In this document: piece after piece, positions 1 through 7,440 of the stretch | How positions within the stretch are numbered: position 1 is the first letter of the stretch | Layout: every line of letters starts with the position of its first letter | Assembly (NCBI GenBank): GCA_966211335.1 | Contig: CBIHNF010000004.1 | Span: 62,001 to 126,000, forward strand | Direction of reading: 5' to 3' | DNA: 64,000 nt | Origin: JAPWJZ01 sp966211335 | Lineage (GTDB): Bacteria; Pseudomonadota; Alphaproteobacteria; Micavibrionales; UBA2020 | Position numbers and translations under genes: made by a program | Notes under the pieces: model-generated | Seen by the model: only the letters and a program-made list of their open reading frames with translations | Database searches by the model: none | Told to the model about the DNA's origin: nothing

Positions 1-542
1 ATATCATTGGTCAGGTGCTGACCGAAGGCAACGTCTGGGCGCAGGCCGACCTTGTTCTCAATGGCCTTGCCTGGGCGGACAGCGCGCCGCATAACCGCGA
101 CATGGTGCAAAAACTCTATCAATATGAAATTATCGCCCGGACAAAACGCGCCGGCTTCTGGAGCGCGCCGGAGCTCTCCGTCAAGAATGCCAAAAGCATT
201 CTCGACAACTCGACGAATTCATTTCAGGTTTTCGAAGACGTCGTGAAGAGCTATAAGCCGGTCGGTGAGGACCTGTTCTATTTCAACTTCGGCAATGACC
301 CGACGACCGATTTCACGCTCGTGATGGACAAAAAATTCGGCAGTTACTTCGCCGACCCCGTGACCGGCGTTTTCGACCCCAACAGCTGGAAGGGCCGCAG
401 GATCCGCGTGCGCGGCTGGATCACCAGCAATTCCGGGCCCATGCTGGAAATCACGCATCCCGAGCAGATTGAGTTCATCGGGACCGAGGGCACGATGGAT
501 GCGACGCACGCCCCCGTCAAGCAAAGCCGCCCTGTTCAATAA
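1..542 (+). CDS. Thermonuclease-like (SNase-fold) protein, 5' truncated
   Basis: Only the C-terminal ~180 residues are present; the frame is open to the window edge, so the true start lies upstream. The first ~55 residues (NVWAQADLVLNGLAWADS, then a Leu/Tyr-rich helix and an ARTKRAGFWS segment) resemble the end of the staphylococcal-nuclease fold. The rest (YFNFGNDPTTDFTLVMD, then GRRIRVRGWI and PMLEITHPEQIE) resembles the OB-like tail common in proteobacterial SNase-family proteins. Catalytic Arg/Glu residues would lie upstream and cannot be checked. The tail may be non-catalytic and nucleic-acid binding. The next gene starts about 10 bases downstream, so the two may be cotranscribed. Confidence 0.6.
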   Translation, partial: IIGQVLTEGNVWAQADLVLNGLAWADSAPHNRDMVQKLYQYEIIARTKRAGFWSAPELSVKNAKSILDNSTNSFQVFEDVVKSYKPVGEDLFYFNFGNDPTTDFTLVMDKKFGSYFADPVTGVFDPNSWKGRRIRVRGWITSNSGPMLEITHPEQIEFIGTEGTMDATHAPVKQSRPVQ

Positions 543-551
543 TCCATTCCA

Positions 552-1496
552 GTGAGCCAGAATATGTACCCAGCGATTGCGCCGTTCGACACCGGCCGTC
601 TGAAAGTCGACGGCATTCACGAACTGTACTATGAACAGTCCGGCAACCCAGACGGCGTGCCCGTGGTCTTCCTGCACGGCGGCCCCGGCGCAGGCTCCAG
701 CCCCCGCCACCGCCAGTTTTTCGATCCGAAACATTATCGCATCGTCATTTTCGACCAGCGCGGCGCCGGCAATTCGACACCGCATGCGGAACTCCGCGAG
801 AACACGACGCCGCATCTTGTCGCCGATATCGAAACCCTGCGCCAGAAGCTGGGCATTGAAAAATGGCATGTCTTTGGTGGCTCCTGGGGCTCGACGCTGG
901 CGATTGCCTATGCCATCGCGCATCCGGCGCAGGTGATCAGCCTCACCCTGCGCGGTATTTTCCTGCTGCAGCAGCGGGAGCTGGACTGGTTCCTCTACGG
1001 CATCAAGGCCATTTTCCCGGATGCCTGGGAGGCTTTCGTCAAGCAGCTGTCGGAAGAAGAACGCAAAGACATCCTCGCCAGCTATTACAAACGCCTGACG
1101 CATGAGGACAAAAAAATCCGCCTGGACGCCGCGCAGGCCTGGGCCGCCTATGAGACTTACTGCTGCGCGCTGATCCCGAAGCCGAAGATGGTGGAGGAAA
1201 GCATGGAGCCGGCTCACGCCCTGCCCATCTCCCGCATCGAGGCGCATTACTTCATCCACTCGCGCTTCTCGCCGGATGATTACCTGTTGAAGAACATCGG
1301 CAATATCCGGCATATCCCTGCAACTATCGTGCAGGGCCGATATGACATCGTCTGCCCGCCGGAAACCGCCTTCGAGCTGCGGAAAGCATGGCCGGAGGCT
1401 GAATTCGTGCTGATCCCCGATGCCGGCCATTCGGCTTTTGAACCGCCCATTTCGGCAGCATTGGTGGCCGCAACAGACAAATACCGCGACTTGTAA
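552..1496 (+). CDS. pip: Prolyl aminopeptidase (proline iminopeptidase), alpha/beta hydrolase
   Basis: Removes N-terminal proline from peptides in the cytoplasm. The 314-residue length is normal for family S33. Visible motifs are the oxyanion loop HGGPG (about residues 42-46), DQRGAGNS (about 69-75), the nucleophile elbow GGSWGS with Ser near 111, the acid in GRYDIVCPP (Asp near 265) and the general base in DAGHSAFEP (His near 293). The start shown is GTG, giving MSQNMYPAIAPFDTG; an in-frame ATG four codons later is equally possible because neither has a strong ribosome-binding site. It follows the nuclease-like gene closely. Confidence 0.93.
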   Translation: MSQNMYPAIAPFDTGRLKVDGIHELYYEQSGNPDGVPVVFLHGGPGAGSSPRHRQFFDPKHYRIVIFDQRGAGNSTPHAELRENTTPHLVADIETLRQKLGIEKWHVFGGSWGSTLAIAYAIAHPAQVISLTLRGIFLLQQRELDWFLYGIKAIFPDAWEAFVKQLSEEERKDILASYYKRLTHEDKKIRLDAAQAWAAYETYCCALIPKPKMVEESMEPAHALPISRIEAHYFIHSRFSPDDYLLKNIGNIRHIPATIVQGRYDIVCPPETAFELRKAWPEAEFVLIPDAGHSAFEPPISAALVAATDKYRDL

Positions 1497-1612
1497 ATAA
1501 CATAATATTTTGCAAATCCACCTCATACGTCAAGCTTGCGGCATTACTGCTTGCGCCTAAAAATGACTCCGTCCATATTTGGCTTCAACTCAAGAGGATT
1601 TGTGTAAACGCC

Positions 1613-2839
1613 ATGACCAAGCCGCCCAAAAAATTCCTGACACTCGATGACATCCAGCCCCAAGGAAAGGTCGTGCTGCTGCGCGCCGACCTCAACGTGC
1701 CGATGAAAGACGGCGACGTGACGGACGCGACGCGCCTCACCCGCCTTGTGCCGACGCTGGTGGAACTTGCCAATCGCGGCGCCAAAACCGTCATCCTGTC
1801 CCACTTCGGCCGCCCGAAGGGCAAGGACGCCAGCCTGACGCTGGAACCTGTCGGCAAAGCGCTGGCGAAAGCCTACGGCAAGCCGATCGCCTTCGCGAAT
1901 GACTGCATCGGCGAGGTGCCGAAAGCCGCCATTGCAAAGATGAAAGACGGCGACGTCCTTCTGCTCGAAAACGTGCGCTTCTACGCAGAAGAAGAAAAAG
2001 ATGATCAGACCTTCGCGCAAAGCATTGCATCGCTTGGTCAGCTTTACGTCAACGATGCTTTCTCCTGCGCCCATCGCGCCCATGCGACGACCCATGGCAT
2101 CGCCCGCCTGCTACCCGCCTATGCCGGCCGCTTGATGGAAGCGGAACTGGATGCGCTGAACGCGGCGCTGGAACATCCGGAACGCCCCGTTGTCGCCATT
2201 GTCGGCGGCGCGAAAATTTCGACCAAGATCGACCTGCTCAACAACCTCGTCACGAAAATCGACTACCTCGTCCTCGGCGGCGGCATGGCGAATACCTTCC
2301 TCGCGGCGCAGGATAATCCGGTCGGAAAATCCTTGTGTGAGCGTGACATGAAGGACCAGGCCCTCCGCATCATGGATACGGCTGTCAAGAACAAATGCAA
2401 GATCCTGCTGCCCGTCGATGCGATTGTAGCGACCGAATTCAAGCCGAACCCCGACGTCAAAACGCTGCCGACCGATAACATTCATGACGGCGAAATGATG
2501 CTCGACATCGGCCCTGCTTCCGTCGCGGCGATTGCCAAAGTTCTCGACGGCGTGAAAACCGTTTTGTGGAACGGCCCCATGGGTGCCTTTGAAACCCCGC
2601 CCTTCGAAGTCGGCACCACCGCCGTTGCGAAAAAGGTCGCTGATCTTACCGCCGCGAAAAAAGTCATCAGCGTTGCCGGCGGTGGCGATACGGTTTCTGC
2701 CCTCGCCATGGCGGGTGTTGAAGAGAAAATGACCTACGTATCCTCCGCCGGCGGTGCCTTCCTCGAATGGCTGGAAGGCAAGACCCTTCCGGGTGTTGCC
2801 GTGCTGCAGGAACGCGCGGGTTTGAAGAAAGCAGTTTAA
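1613..2839 (+). CDS. pgk: Phosphoglycerate kinase
   Basis: Glycolytic and gluconeogenic enzyme interconverting 1,3-bisphosphoglycerate plus ADP with 3-phosphoglycerate plus ATP. At 408 residues it is close to the usual bacterial length. It has the substrate-binding LLRADLNVP near residue 20, SHFGRPKG near 62, a VIVGGAKIS-like hinge segment (VAIVGGAKISTKI), the nucleotide-site WNGPMGAFE and the C-terminal GGGDTVSAL. The usual neighbours gap and fba are absent here, so pgk stands apart from a glycolytic operon. A GAGGA stretch lies about 14 bases before the ATG, a long spacing. The exported-protein gene starts 5 bases after its stop. Confidence 0.97.
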   Translation: MTKPPKKFLTLDDIQPQGKVVLLRADLNVPMKDGDVTDATRLTRLVPTLVELANRGAKTVILSHFGRPKGKDASLTLEPVGKALAKAYGKPIAFANDCIGEVPKAAIAKMKDGDVLLLENVRFYAEEEKDDQTFAQSIASLGQLYVNDAFSCAHRAHATTHGIARLLPAYAGRLMEAELDALNAALEHPERPVVAIVGGAKISTKIDLLNNLVTKIDYLVLGGGMANTFLAAQDNPVGKSLCERDMKDQALRIMDTAVKNKCKILLPVDAIVATEFKPNPDVKTLPTDNIHDGEMMLDIGPASVAAIAKVLDGVKTVLWNGPMGAFETPPFEVGTTAVAKKVADLTAAKKVISVAGGGDTVSALAMAGVEEKMTYVSSAGGAFLEWLEGKTLPGVAVLQERAGLKKAV

Positions 2840-2844
2840 CAATC

Positions 2845-3672
2845 ATGAAACGCAGCCGCATTTTATTGATCGCCGCGGCTGCTGTTTCACTTGTTACTGT
2901 TGCCCTCACCGCTTCCGCCATGATTGTGCGGCCTGATTTCACCTTTTCGGGTTATGTCGAAATTGTGCGCCGGAAGGAAAGCTGCCCCGAGCGGGATTGC
3001 TTTGCGGAGTATTTCTTCCTGTCAAACGGCACCATCGTGCGAAAACGCTTCCCGACGCCGGACTATGAAACGCGACCGGAGTTTTCCGTGCGGCAGGCAG
3101 TCCCGCGCGATATCGGCACGCTGATTGAAACCGTGCGCGGCTTTATCGTGTCGCACCCCGCGGCGCAGAACTGGAGCGTCGACAACGACAAGGCCTATCT
3201 GTTGGAGTCCGGCAAGATTGCAACCTATTCCGCCGCGACGTCGGATGATTTTTCGGCACTCCTTCGCAAGGCACAGACGGTTTTCAACGCGGCAGCCGAA
3301 GCGCCCGCTGCGGATGATTTTTTCCTGCACAGCTATTACCAGCTGACGGGCGGCGATATTGCCGACTTCCATGTCTTCGGCGACGGCACCCTGGTGTTCA
3401 GCTGGTTCAAGCGCCGCTCCGATGAAATGAAAAGCTCCGATCTCACCATGCTGGATGCCAAGGCACTCGGCGAATTGCGCGGGCTTGCCAAATCGGCGGC
3501 GGAAGGCGGCGTCGCGCCCGTGCCCTACCGCAAATGCGATGCCCAAAGCGGCATTGATTACGCCCTTGTCGAAATCCGCGACGGTGGCGACTACGTGAAA
3601 AGCTACCTCTGCCCGGAAGACGCCTCGCCACTGATGAAGACGTTCGAGTTTTTGCGCGCGCGCCAGCCATAA
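2845..3672 (+). CDS. Exported protein of unknown function
   Basis: A 275-residue product starting MKRSRILLIAAAAVSLV, a clear signal peptide or N-terminal anchor, followed by a mature part of mixed composition with several Cys (for example CPERDC near residue 50 and CPEDASP near the end) that could form disulfides in the periplasm. No catalytic motif or family was recognised. The ATG used lies 5 bases after the pgk stop; the frame is open further upstream inside pgk, but only this start gives a signal peptide. The gene ends just before a strong hairpin terminator, so pgk and this gene probably share a transcript. Confidence 0.75.
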   Translation: MKRSRILLIAAAAVSLVTVALTASAMIVRPDFTFSGYVEIVRRKESCPERDCFAEYFFLSNGTIVRKRFPTPDYETRPEFSVRQAVPRDIGTLIETVRGFIVSHPAAQNWSVDNDKAYLLESGKIATYSAATSDDFSALLRKAQTVFNAAAEAPAADDFFLHSYYQLTGGDIADFHVFGDGTLVFSWFKRRSDEMKSSDLTMLDAKALGELRGLAKSAAEGGVAPVPYRKCDAQSGIDYALVEIRDGGDYVKSYLCPEDASPLMKTFEFLRARQP

Positions 3673-3675
3673 CAA

Positions 3676-3709
3676 AAAGCCCGCCGGGCTTTAACCATCG
3701 GCGGGCTTT
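3676..3709. terminator. Bidirectional intrinsic terminator
   Basis: Perfect 11-bp inverted repeat AAAGCCCGCCG ... CGGCGGGCTTT with a 12-base loop. A and T runs flank both sides. It lies between the exported-protein gene (plus) and the DUF2336 gene (minus), which converge, so it can serve both. Confidence 0.85.
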
Positions 3710-3729
3710 CCTGTGTGGAAGTAGAACCT

Positions 3730-4839
3730 TTAAATCATTTCGGGGCTCTTCAGCCAGGTTTTCATGACCCGCTGAACGTCGAAATCCTTGATCGCATCGA
3801 AGTTTTTAAGAGCGAGCGCCAGTTCGCGCTGGTCGACAATCTTGTCACCGGTGCGAATGCCGCGGCTGAGCAGGAACAGGGACGCAAATTCCGATTTCAT
3901 CATGCCGATGTAGCGGCAGGCGACGACGAAGGGCTTGCCACCATCCTTCTGGATCAGCTTCACGACATATTCCGACGCAAGGCCGGAGCGTTCGGCGAAC
4001 AGCGCGATGAAGAAGCCAATCTGGCCGCGGCGTAAAGTCTTGATCATGAGGTCGGCGGTAATGTCTTTGCGCTCGTTAAAGCGTTTTGCGAGCGCCGCCA
4101 TTTCGGGCGTTGTCTGGCGCAGGCCCTTGGCTTCATTGCTCAGCTCGTGGATGAGGTCTTCGATGGCCTGCTCGACGACATGGCCGGCAATAACAAAGCG
4201 GTCGCTGATTTCGCGGCGGAGCGCCTGCGATACCACCATATAAAGGTCGATTGCGGTTTCGCCGTCAATTTCCGGTCGGCGCAGTAGAGGTGCCTGCAGC
4301 TCTTCCGACTTCAGCGAAAATTTTGCGAGCTTCTTGATGGAAGATTTCGCCAGCTGCGCGCGCTGGTTATCAATCAGGTTCAATACCGTCGCGGGATCCC
4401 CCGTATCAATCAGGCGGTCGGCGACGAGCGGCGAGAGCGTTTCACGGCGCGCGATGTGCTGCCAGTGTTCCTGCCCTTTCGCGGCGATAATATTCATGAG
4501 GTGGTTTTCACTTAGCATCGGGCTGTGCGTCAGCACATGGCGCGCGATGGAGATATGATCATTGGCAAGAAAGACGATAAGGTCTTCCGGCACATTGCCC
4601 TGCGCCGACAGGCGCTCCGACAAAGCCTCGCGCAGGTCGGTCTCGGCCTGGCGGATAAGGTTGAGCATGATTTCGGAGGCGATGCCCTTTTCGTGTTCCG
4701 ACAGCTGTTGCTGGTCGAAAAACTGTGACACCGCACCGGCCAGCTTGCGGCGGCCGGCTTGCGACGTATCTTGTGCGCATTGAAGCAGCTCTTGCGGATC
4801 CAAGATGTTCACCCCTTTTTCTGCGGATGCCGTATCCAT
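3730..4839 (-). CDS. DUF2336 domain protein
   Basis: A 369-residue, largely alpha-helical, soluble protein matching the alphaproteobacterial DUF2336 pattern: helical repeats with phrases such as FLANDHISIARHVLTHSP and HWQHIARRETLSPLVADRLI. No enzymatic motif is visible. Members occur widely in Alphaproteobacteria and have no settled function; a scaffold or signalling role is only a guess. The ATG chosen (MDTASAEKG) is preceded by GGGGGA at good spacing; another start 19 codons upstream exists but gives an unrelated-looking leader. It is the only gene on its strand here and its upstream region faces the small-protein gene. Confidence 0.8.
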   Translation of the reverse strand: MDTASAEKGVNILDPQELLQCAQDTSQAGRRKLAGAVSQFFDQQQLSEHEKGIASEIMLNLIRQAETDLREALSERLSAQGNVPEDLIVFLANDHISIARHVLTHSPMLSENHLMNIIAAKGQEHWQHIARRETLSPLVADRLIDTGDPATVLNLIDNQRAQLAKSSIKKLAKFSLKSEELQAPLLRRPEIDGETAIDLYMVVSQALRREISDRFVIAGHVVEQAIEDLIHELSNEAKGLRQTTPEMAALAKRFNERKDITADLMIKTLRRGQIGFFIALFAERSGLASEYVVKLIQKDGGKPFVVACRYIGMMKSEFASLFLLSRGIRTGDKIVDQRELALALKNFDAIKDFDVQRVMKTWLKSPEMI

Positions 4840-5156
4840 CCCGTTCAGTCCCCCAGTAAATCCCTCGTGGTCCCCGCGTTGCCTCTCCCAAAACAAGGCG
4901 GGTATGCGAAAGATATTTGCAGTATTCCCCTATTCATTCAGTGTAAGGCTATTATGTTAATTAGATATTAAAACGCCCGTATACCTATCATATCAGATAG
5001 TTAATAGATGACTCAGTCATATAAAATTTTAGATAATATGTAGAGACTCGGCAATTCGCTTTTACAGCAGGCAGGCGTTTGAAACGCGTTAACACATTCT
5101 TTACCTACCGCTGCTATGATGAAGGTGGAATAATGTACGTCAGGAGTTTTTGAATA
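4840..5156. other. AT-rich divergent intergenic region
   Basis: About 320 bases between two divergently transcribed genes, markedly richer in A and T than the surrounding coding DNA. No convincing reading frame is present. It contains a perfect palindrome (see separate entry) and a TATGAT box about 40 bases before the small-protein start, but no -35 element at standard spacing. Promoters for both neighbours must lie here. Confidence 0.5.
5008..5020. promoter_or_regulatory. Perfect 13-base palindrome, possible operator
   Basis: ATGACTCAGTCAT is self-complementary around a central C. It sits in the middle of the AT-rich divergent region between the DUF2336 gene and the small polar-protein gene, a typical place for a dimeric repressor site. 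The cognate regulator is unknown. Confidence 0.3.
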
Positions 5157-5432
5157 GTGGTCAACGCAGTCGGTCCAGGCCCTACACCGAATATCCAGTT
5201 CCAGCAGAACAACAACTCTGCGGCACAACAGGAAATTCGCGCCCGCAATGACCAGACGCAGCCGCGCCAAGCCCCTGCTGCAGATTCACAAACCGCTGAC
5301 CAGCGCTCCCTGCAATCGAAAGACGAACAACGCCGTCAGGCCGCGGTTGCCGCGCGCCGGCAAGATCAGGTACGCACGGCTGACAACGCCCAGGACAACC
5401 GCCGCGGCCAGCTGCTCGACATTACAGCATAA
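5157..5432 (+). CDS. Small Gln/Arg/Asp-rich, probably disordered protein
   Basis: A 91-residue product very rich in Q, R, A, N and D with almost no aromatic residues, so probably intrinsically disordered. It starts MVNAVGPGPTPNIQFQQNNN and has repeated RRQ/ARRQDQ-type stretches. No family was recognised. The start is GTG, chosen because CAGGAG lies about 10 bases upstream and an in-frame TGA precedes it directly. A strong terminator follows 35 bases after the stop, which together with the good ribosome-binding site supports a real single-gene unit. Confidence 0.6.
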   Translation: MVNAVGPGPTPNIQFQQNNNSAAQQEIRARNDQTQPRQAPAADSQTADQRSLQSKDEQRRQAAVAARRQDQVRTADNAQDNRRGQLLDITA

Positions 5433-5466
5433 ACGAAATTCACCCGATCAGAGCTTTGTCAGGGGG

Positions 5467-5498
5467 GCCTCCCGCTTTTATCAGCAGGGAGGCTTTTT
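5467..5498 (+). terminator. Intrinsic terminator
   Basis: GCCTCCC ... GGGAGGC stem with an intervening loop, followed by a T5 tract. It closes the small-protein gene. Confidence 0.8.
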
Positions 5499-5528
5499 CG
5501 TTGATATCGTTTATTAAACGGCGTTATT

Positions 5529-5556
5529 TTGACATAATTCATATTCCTGCTATCAT
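5529..5556 (+). promoter_or_regulatory. Sigma-70-type promoter for the ankyrin gene
   Basis: Consensus TTGACA at 5529-5534 and TATCAT at 5551-5556 with a 16-base spacer. This places the transcription start near 5563, about 25 bases before the ankyrin-protein start codon. Confidence 0.6.
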
Positions 5557-5588
5557 AGCGGTACTGGGCAACCGTTATGGAGAGGTTC

Positions 5589-6266
5589 ATGGGCTTTGCT
5601 TCTGGTCTGGTCGATAAAGGCATCGATTTTCTGGTCCACTTCGGCAATGACTTTAACGAAGCAGCCACCCACCGCCCGCGCAGCCTTGAAGAAGAGCAGG
5701 CGCAGTTTTTCAAAGCCATCATGAAAGAAGAGATCGGCACGTTCACCGCCATCGCCGCGCGCCATGAAGGCGAGTGGCAAAGCTGGCGACAGGATGGCAT
5801 GTCGCCGCTCCACTACGCGCAGGACAGCATGTCCTTCCAGTCCTTCGTCGCGCTTTGTGCCATGAATATCGACAAAAATGAAAACTACGGCAACGGCTGG
5901 ACGCCATTCATGTTCGCCGTGAACTATGGCGACCGCACTTTCATAGATTACACGCTGGGCCACAAGCCCGACCTGAACGCGCTTGCAACCGTTGACGGCA
6001 AGGGCCATACCGCGACGGCTCTGCACCTCGCGATCGAACGGCGCGATGTTGAGACTATTCAGGCGCTGATCGAACATGGCGCGGATACAAACGTGAAGGC
6101 GAACACACGGTTGGGTACCCTCTCCGCACAGGAATATGCCGAAGCATGTCACGAAAAAACGCTGGCCGAAATGGTGAGCCTCGCGCCCCAGATCAAGGCG
6201 TTGCATGACGAACGCTTTGGGTCGTTCCGTCCGGTGAAAGCCCTGACCACCACCCTCGCCGCCTAA
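5589..6266 (+). CDS. Ankyrin-repeat protein
   Basis: A 225-residue protein. Its central part has two to three ankyrin repeats: DGMSPLHYAQDSM near residue 75, GWTPFMFAVNYGDRTFIDY near 100, and ATALHLAIERRDVETIQALI followed by EHGADTNVKAN, the classic turn-helix-helix pattern. The N-terminal ~60 residues have no recognisable fold. There is no signal peptide, so it is probably cytoplasmic, where ankyrin repeats mediate protein contacts; the partner is unknown. The start chosen (MGFASGLVDKG) has GGAGAGG at ideal spacing; an ATG 12 bases earlier lies on that ribosome-binding site and is less likely. A consensus promoter precedes it. Confidence 0.82.
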   Translation: MGFASGLVDKGIDFLVHFGNDFNEAATHRPRSLEEEQAQFFKAIMKEEIGTFTAIAARHEGEWQSWRQDGMSPLHYAQDSMSFQSFVALCAMNIDKNENYGNGWTPFMFAVNYGDRTFIDYTLGHKPDLNALATVDGKGHTATALHLAIERRDVETIQALIEHGADTNVKANTRLGTLSAQEYAEACHEKTLAEMVSLAPQIKALHDERFGSFRPVKALTTTLAA

Positions 6267-6275
6267 TCCCAGCAC

Positions 6276-6350
6276 TGTCATTTCGAGCGTAGCGAGAGAT
6301 ATCCTCTTTTTTCAGGGAGAGGGGATTCCTGACTTCGCTCGGATGAGAAC
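6276..6350. repeat. Dispersed inverted-repeat element, diverged copy
   Basis: The left arm begins TGTCATTTCGAGCGTAGCGA and the right arm, reverse-complemented, reads similarly with CATCCGAGCGAAG, so the unit can form a long imperfect hairpin. It resembles the element at 9095-9169 and the widespread intergenic TGTCATTCTGAGCG(A)AGCGAAGAATCT repeat family. It lies just after the ankyrin gene stop and before the HxlR promoter. Confidence 0.6.
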
Positions 6351-6362
6351 GTAAATAGTGAC

Positions 6363-6391
6363 TTGCATTATGATAGTTACTGGCCTATACT
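6363..6391 (+). promoter_or_regulatory. Promoter of the HxlR-family gene, predicting a leaderless mRNA
   Basis: TTGCAT at 6363-6368 and TATACT at 6386-6391 with a 17-base spacer. The -10 box ends 6 bases before the ATG at 6398, so the predicted transcription start coincides with the start codon. No ribosome-binding site is visible. Confidence 0.6.
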
Positions 6392-6397
6392 AAAAGA

Positions 6398-6919
6398 ATG
6401 AAACGGAAAAGCTATGCAGATATGTGCTGCCCCATCGCCCGCAGCCTGGAAGAAATCGGCGAATGGTGGAGCATTCTTATCCTGCGCGACGCCCTTCACG
6501 GCATGACGCGGTTTGATGAATTCGAGACCAGCCTTGGCATTGCGCCTAATATGCTGACGAAGCGGCTGGCGACGCTGGTGGACAACGGCCTCATGGAAAA
6601 GCGCCCCTATTCCACCAAGCCGCTGCGCCACGAATATATATTGACGCCGAAGGGCACCGATTTTTATGCCGTTCTTTTGTCGCTCGTTTCCTGGGGCAAC
6701 CGCCATGCGATGAAGGGGGAGAAAAAACCCGTCCTCCTCACCGACCGCGAAACGGGCGAGATTTTCGAGCCGCAGCTGTTCAATCCCAAAACATTAAAAC
6801 CCCTCACGCCCCGCTCCATACGCCTCATCGCGGGGCCCGGCGCCACGGAAGCAACCCATGCCCGCCTGCGCCTGCGCGCGGAAAAAGCGGCGCAGCGCAC
6901 ATCGAAAGAAACGCCATGA
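6398..6919 (+). CDS. HxlR-family winged-helix transcriptional regulator
   Basis: A 173-residue DNA-binding protein. The N-terminal ~105 residues show the HxlR pattern: CPIARSLEEIGEWWSILIL, then RFDEFETSLGIAPNMLTKRL (recognition helix region) and EYILTPKGTDFYAVLLSL. HxlR proteins act as dimers, often derepressing linked detoxification genes on sensing electrophiles or drugs through a conserved N-terminal Cys; here CC occurs at about residues 10-11. The C-terminal ~50 residues are an Arg-rich extension. It overlaps the thioesterase gene by 4 bases (ATGA) and lies upstream of an MFS exporter, so it probably controls this cassette. Its mRNA may be leaderless. Confidence 0.9.
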   Translation: MKRKSYADMCCPIARSLEEIGEWWSILILRDALHGMTRFDEFETSLGIAPNMLTKRLATLVDNGLMEKRPYSTKPLRHEYILTPKGTDFYAVLLSLVSWGNRHAMKGEKKPVLLTDRETGEIFEPQLFNPKTLKPLTPRSIRLIAGPGATEATHARLRLRAEKAAQRTSKETP

Positions 6920-7416
6920 CAGCCCTGCCAAAAGCAAATCTGACGCCCCTGCCCGCCGCCGTGCTGAAGCGGGAGGATATCGCGGAACTTTCTGGCCTTG
7001 AGGTCATGCAATCGATGCAGGCGGGCAAACTGCCACCGCCGCCGATTGCGGAGACCGCGAATTTCACGCTTGTAGACGTTGCCGATGGCCGCGTGGTGTT
7101 TGAAGGTATGCCATCGGAGCGCTTCCTTAATCCGCTCGGCACCGTGCACGGCGGCTGGATTGCGACGCTGATCGATTCCGCTATGGGTTGCGCAACACAT
7201 ACCAAGCTGAAGCCGGGCCAGGTATATACGACGATTGAAATGAAGCTGAATTACACGCGCGCCGTGTTGCCGCAAACGGGGCTTGTGCGCTGCGAAGGCT
7301 ATGTCGTCCACGCGGGCGGCCGCATTATCTTCACGGAAGCGCGCCTGACGGACAAAGATGGAAAAATACTCGCCCACGGCTCGGAAACCTGCCTAGTCAT
7401 GGACGCGAGACAATAA
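6916..7416 (+). CDS. PaaI-family hotdog-fold thioesterase
   Basis: A 166-residue protein with the PaaI/YdiI acyl-CoA thioesterase signature: LNPLGTVHGGWIATLIDSAMGCA (the H-G-G catalytic turn and following helix, about residues 75-95), ending with the beta strands VHAGGRIIFTEARLTDKDGKI. Family members hydrolyse aryl- or acyl-CoA thioesters. It starts inside the HxlR gene stop (ATGA overlap) and is followed 24 bases later by the exporter gene, indicating one transcript. The substrate is unknown; context suggests detoxification of an aromatic or acyl compound. Confidence 0.85.
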   Translation: MTALPKANLTPLPAAVLKREDIAELSGLEVMQSMQAGKLPPPPIAETANFTLVDVADGRVVFEGMPSERFLNPLGTVHGGWIATLIDSAMGCATHTKLKPGQVYTTIEMKLNYTRAVLPQTGLVRCEGYVVHAGGRIIFTEARLTDKDGKILAHGSETCLVMDARQ

Positions 7417-7440
7417 TCTGCTGAAACCTTAGGAACCATC

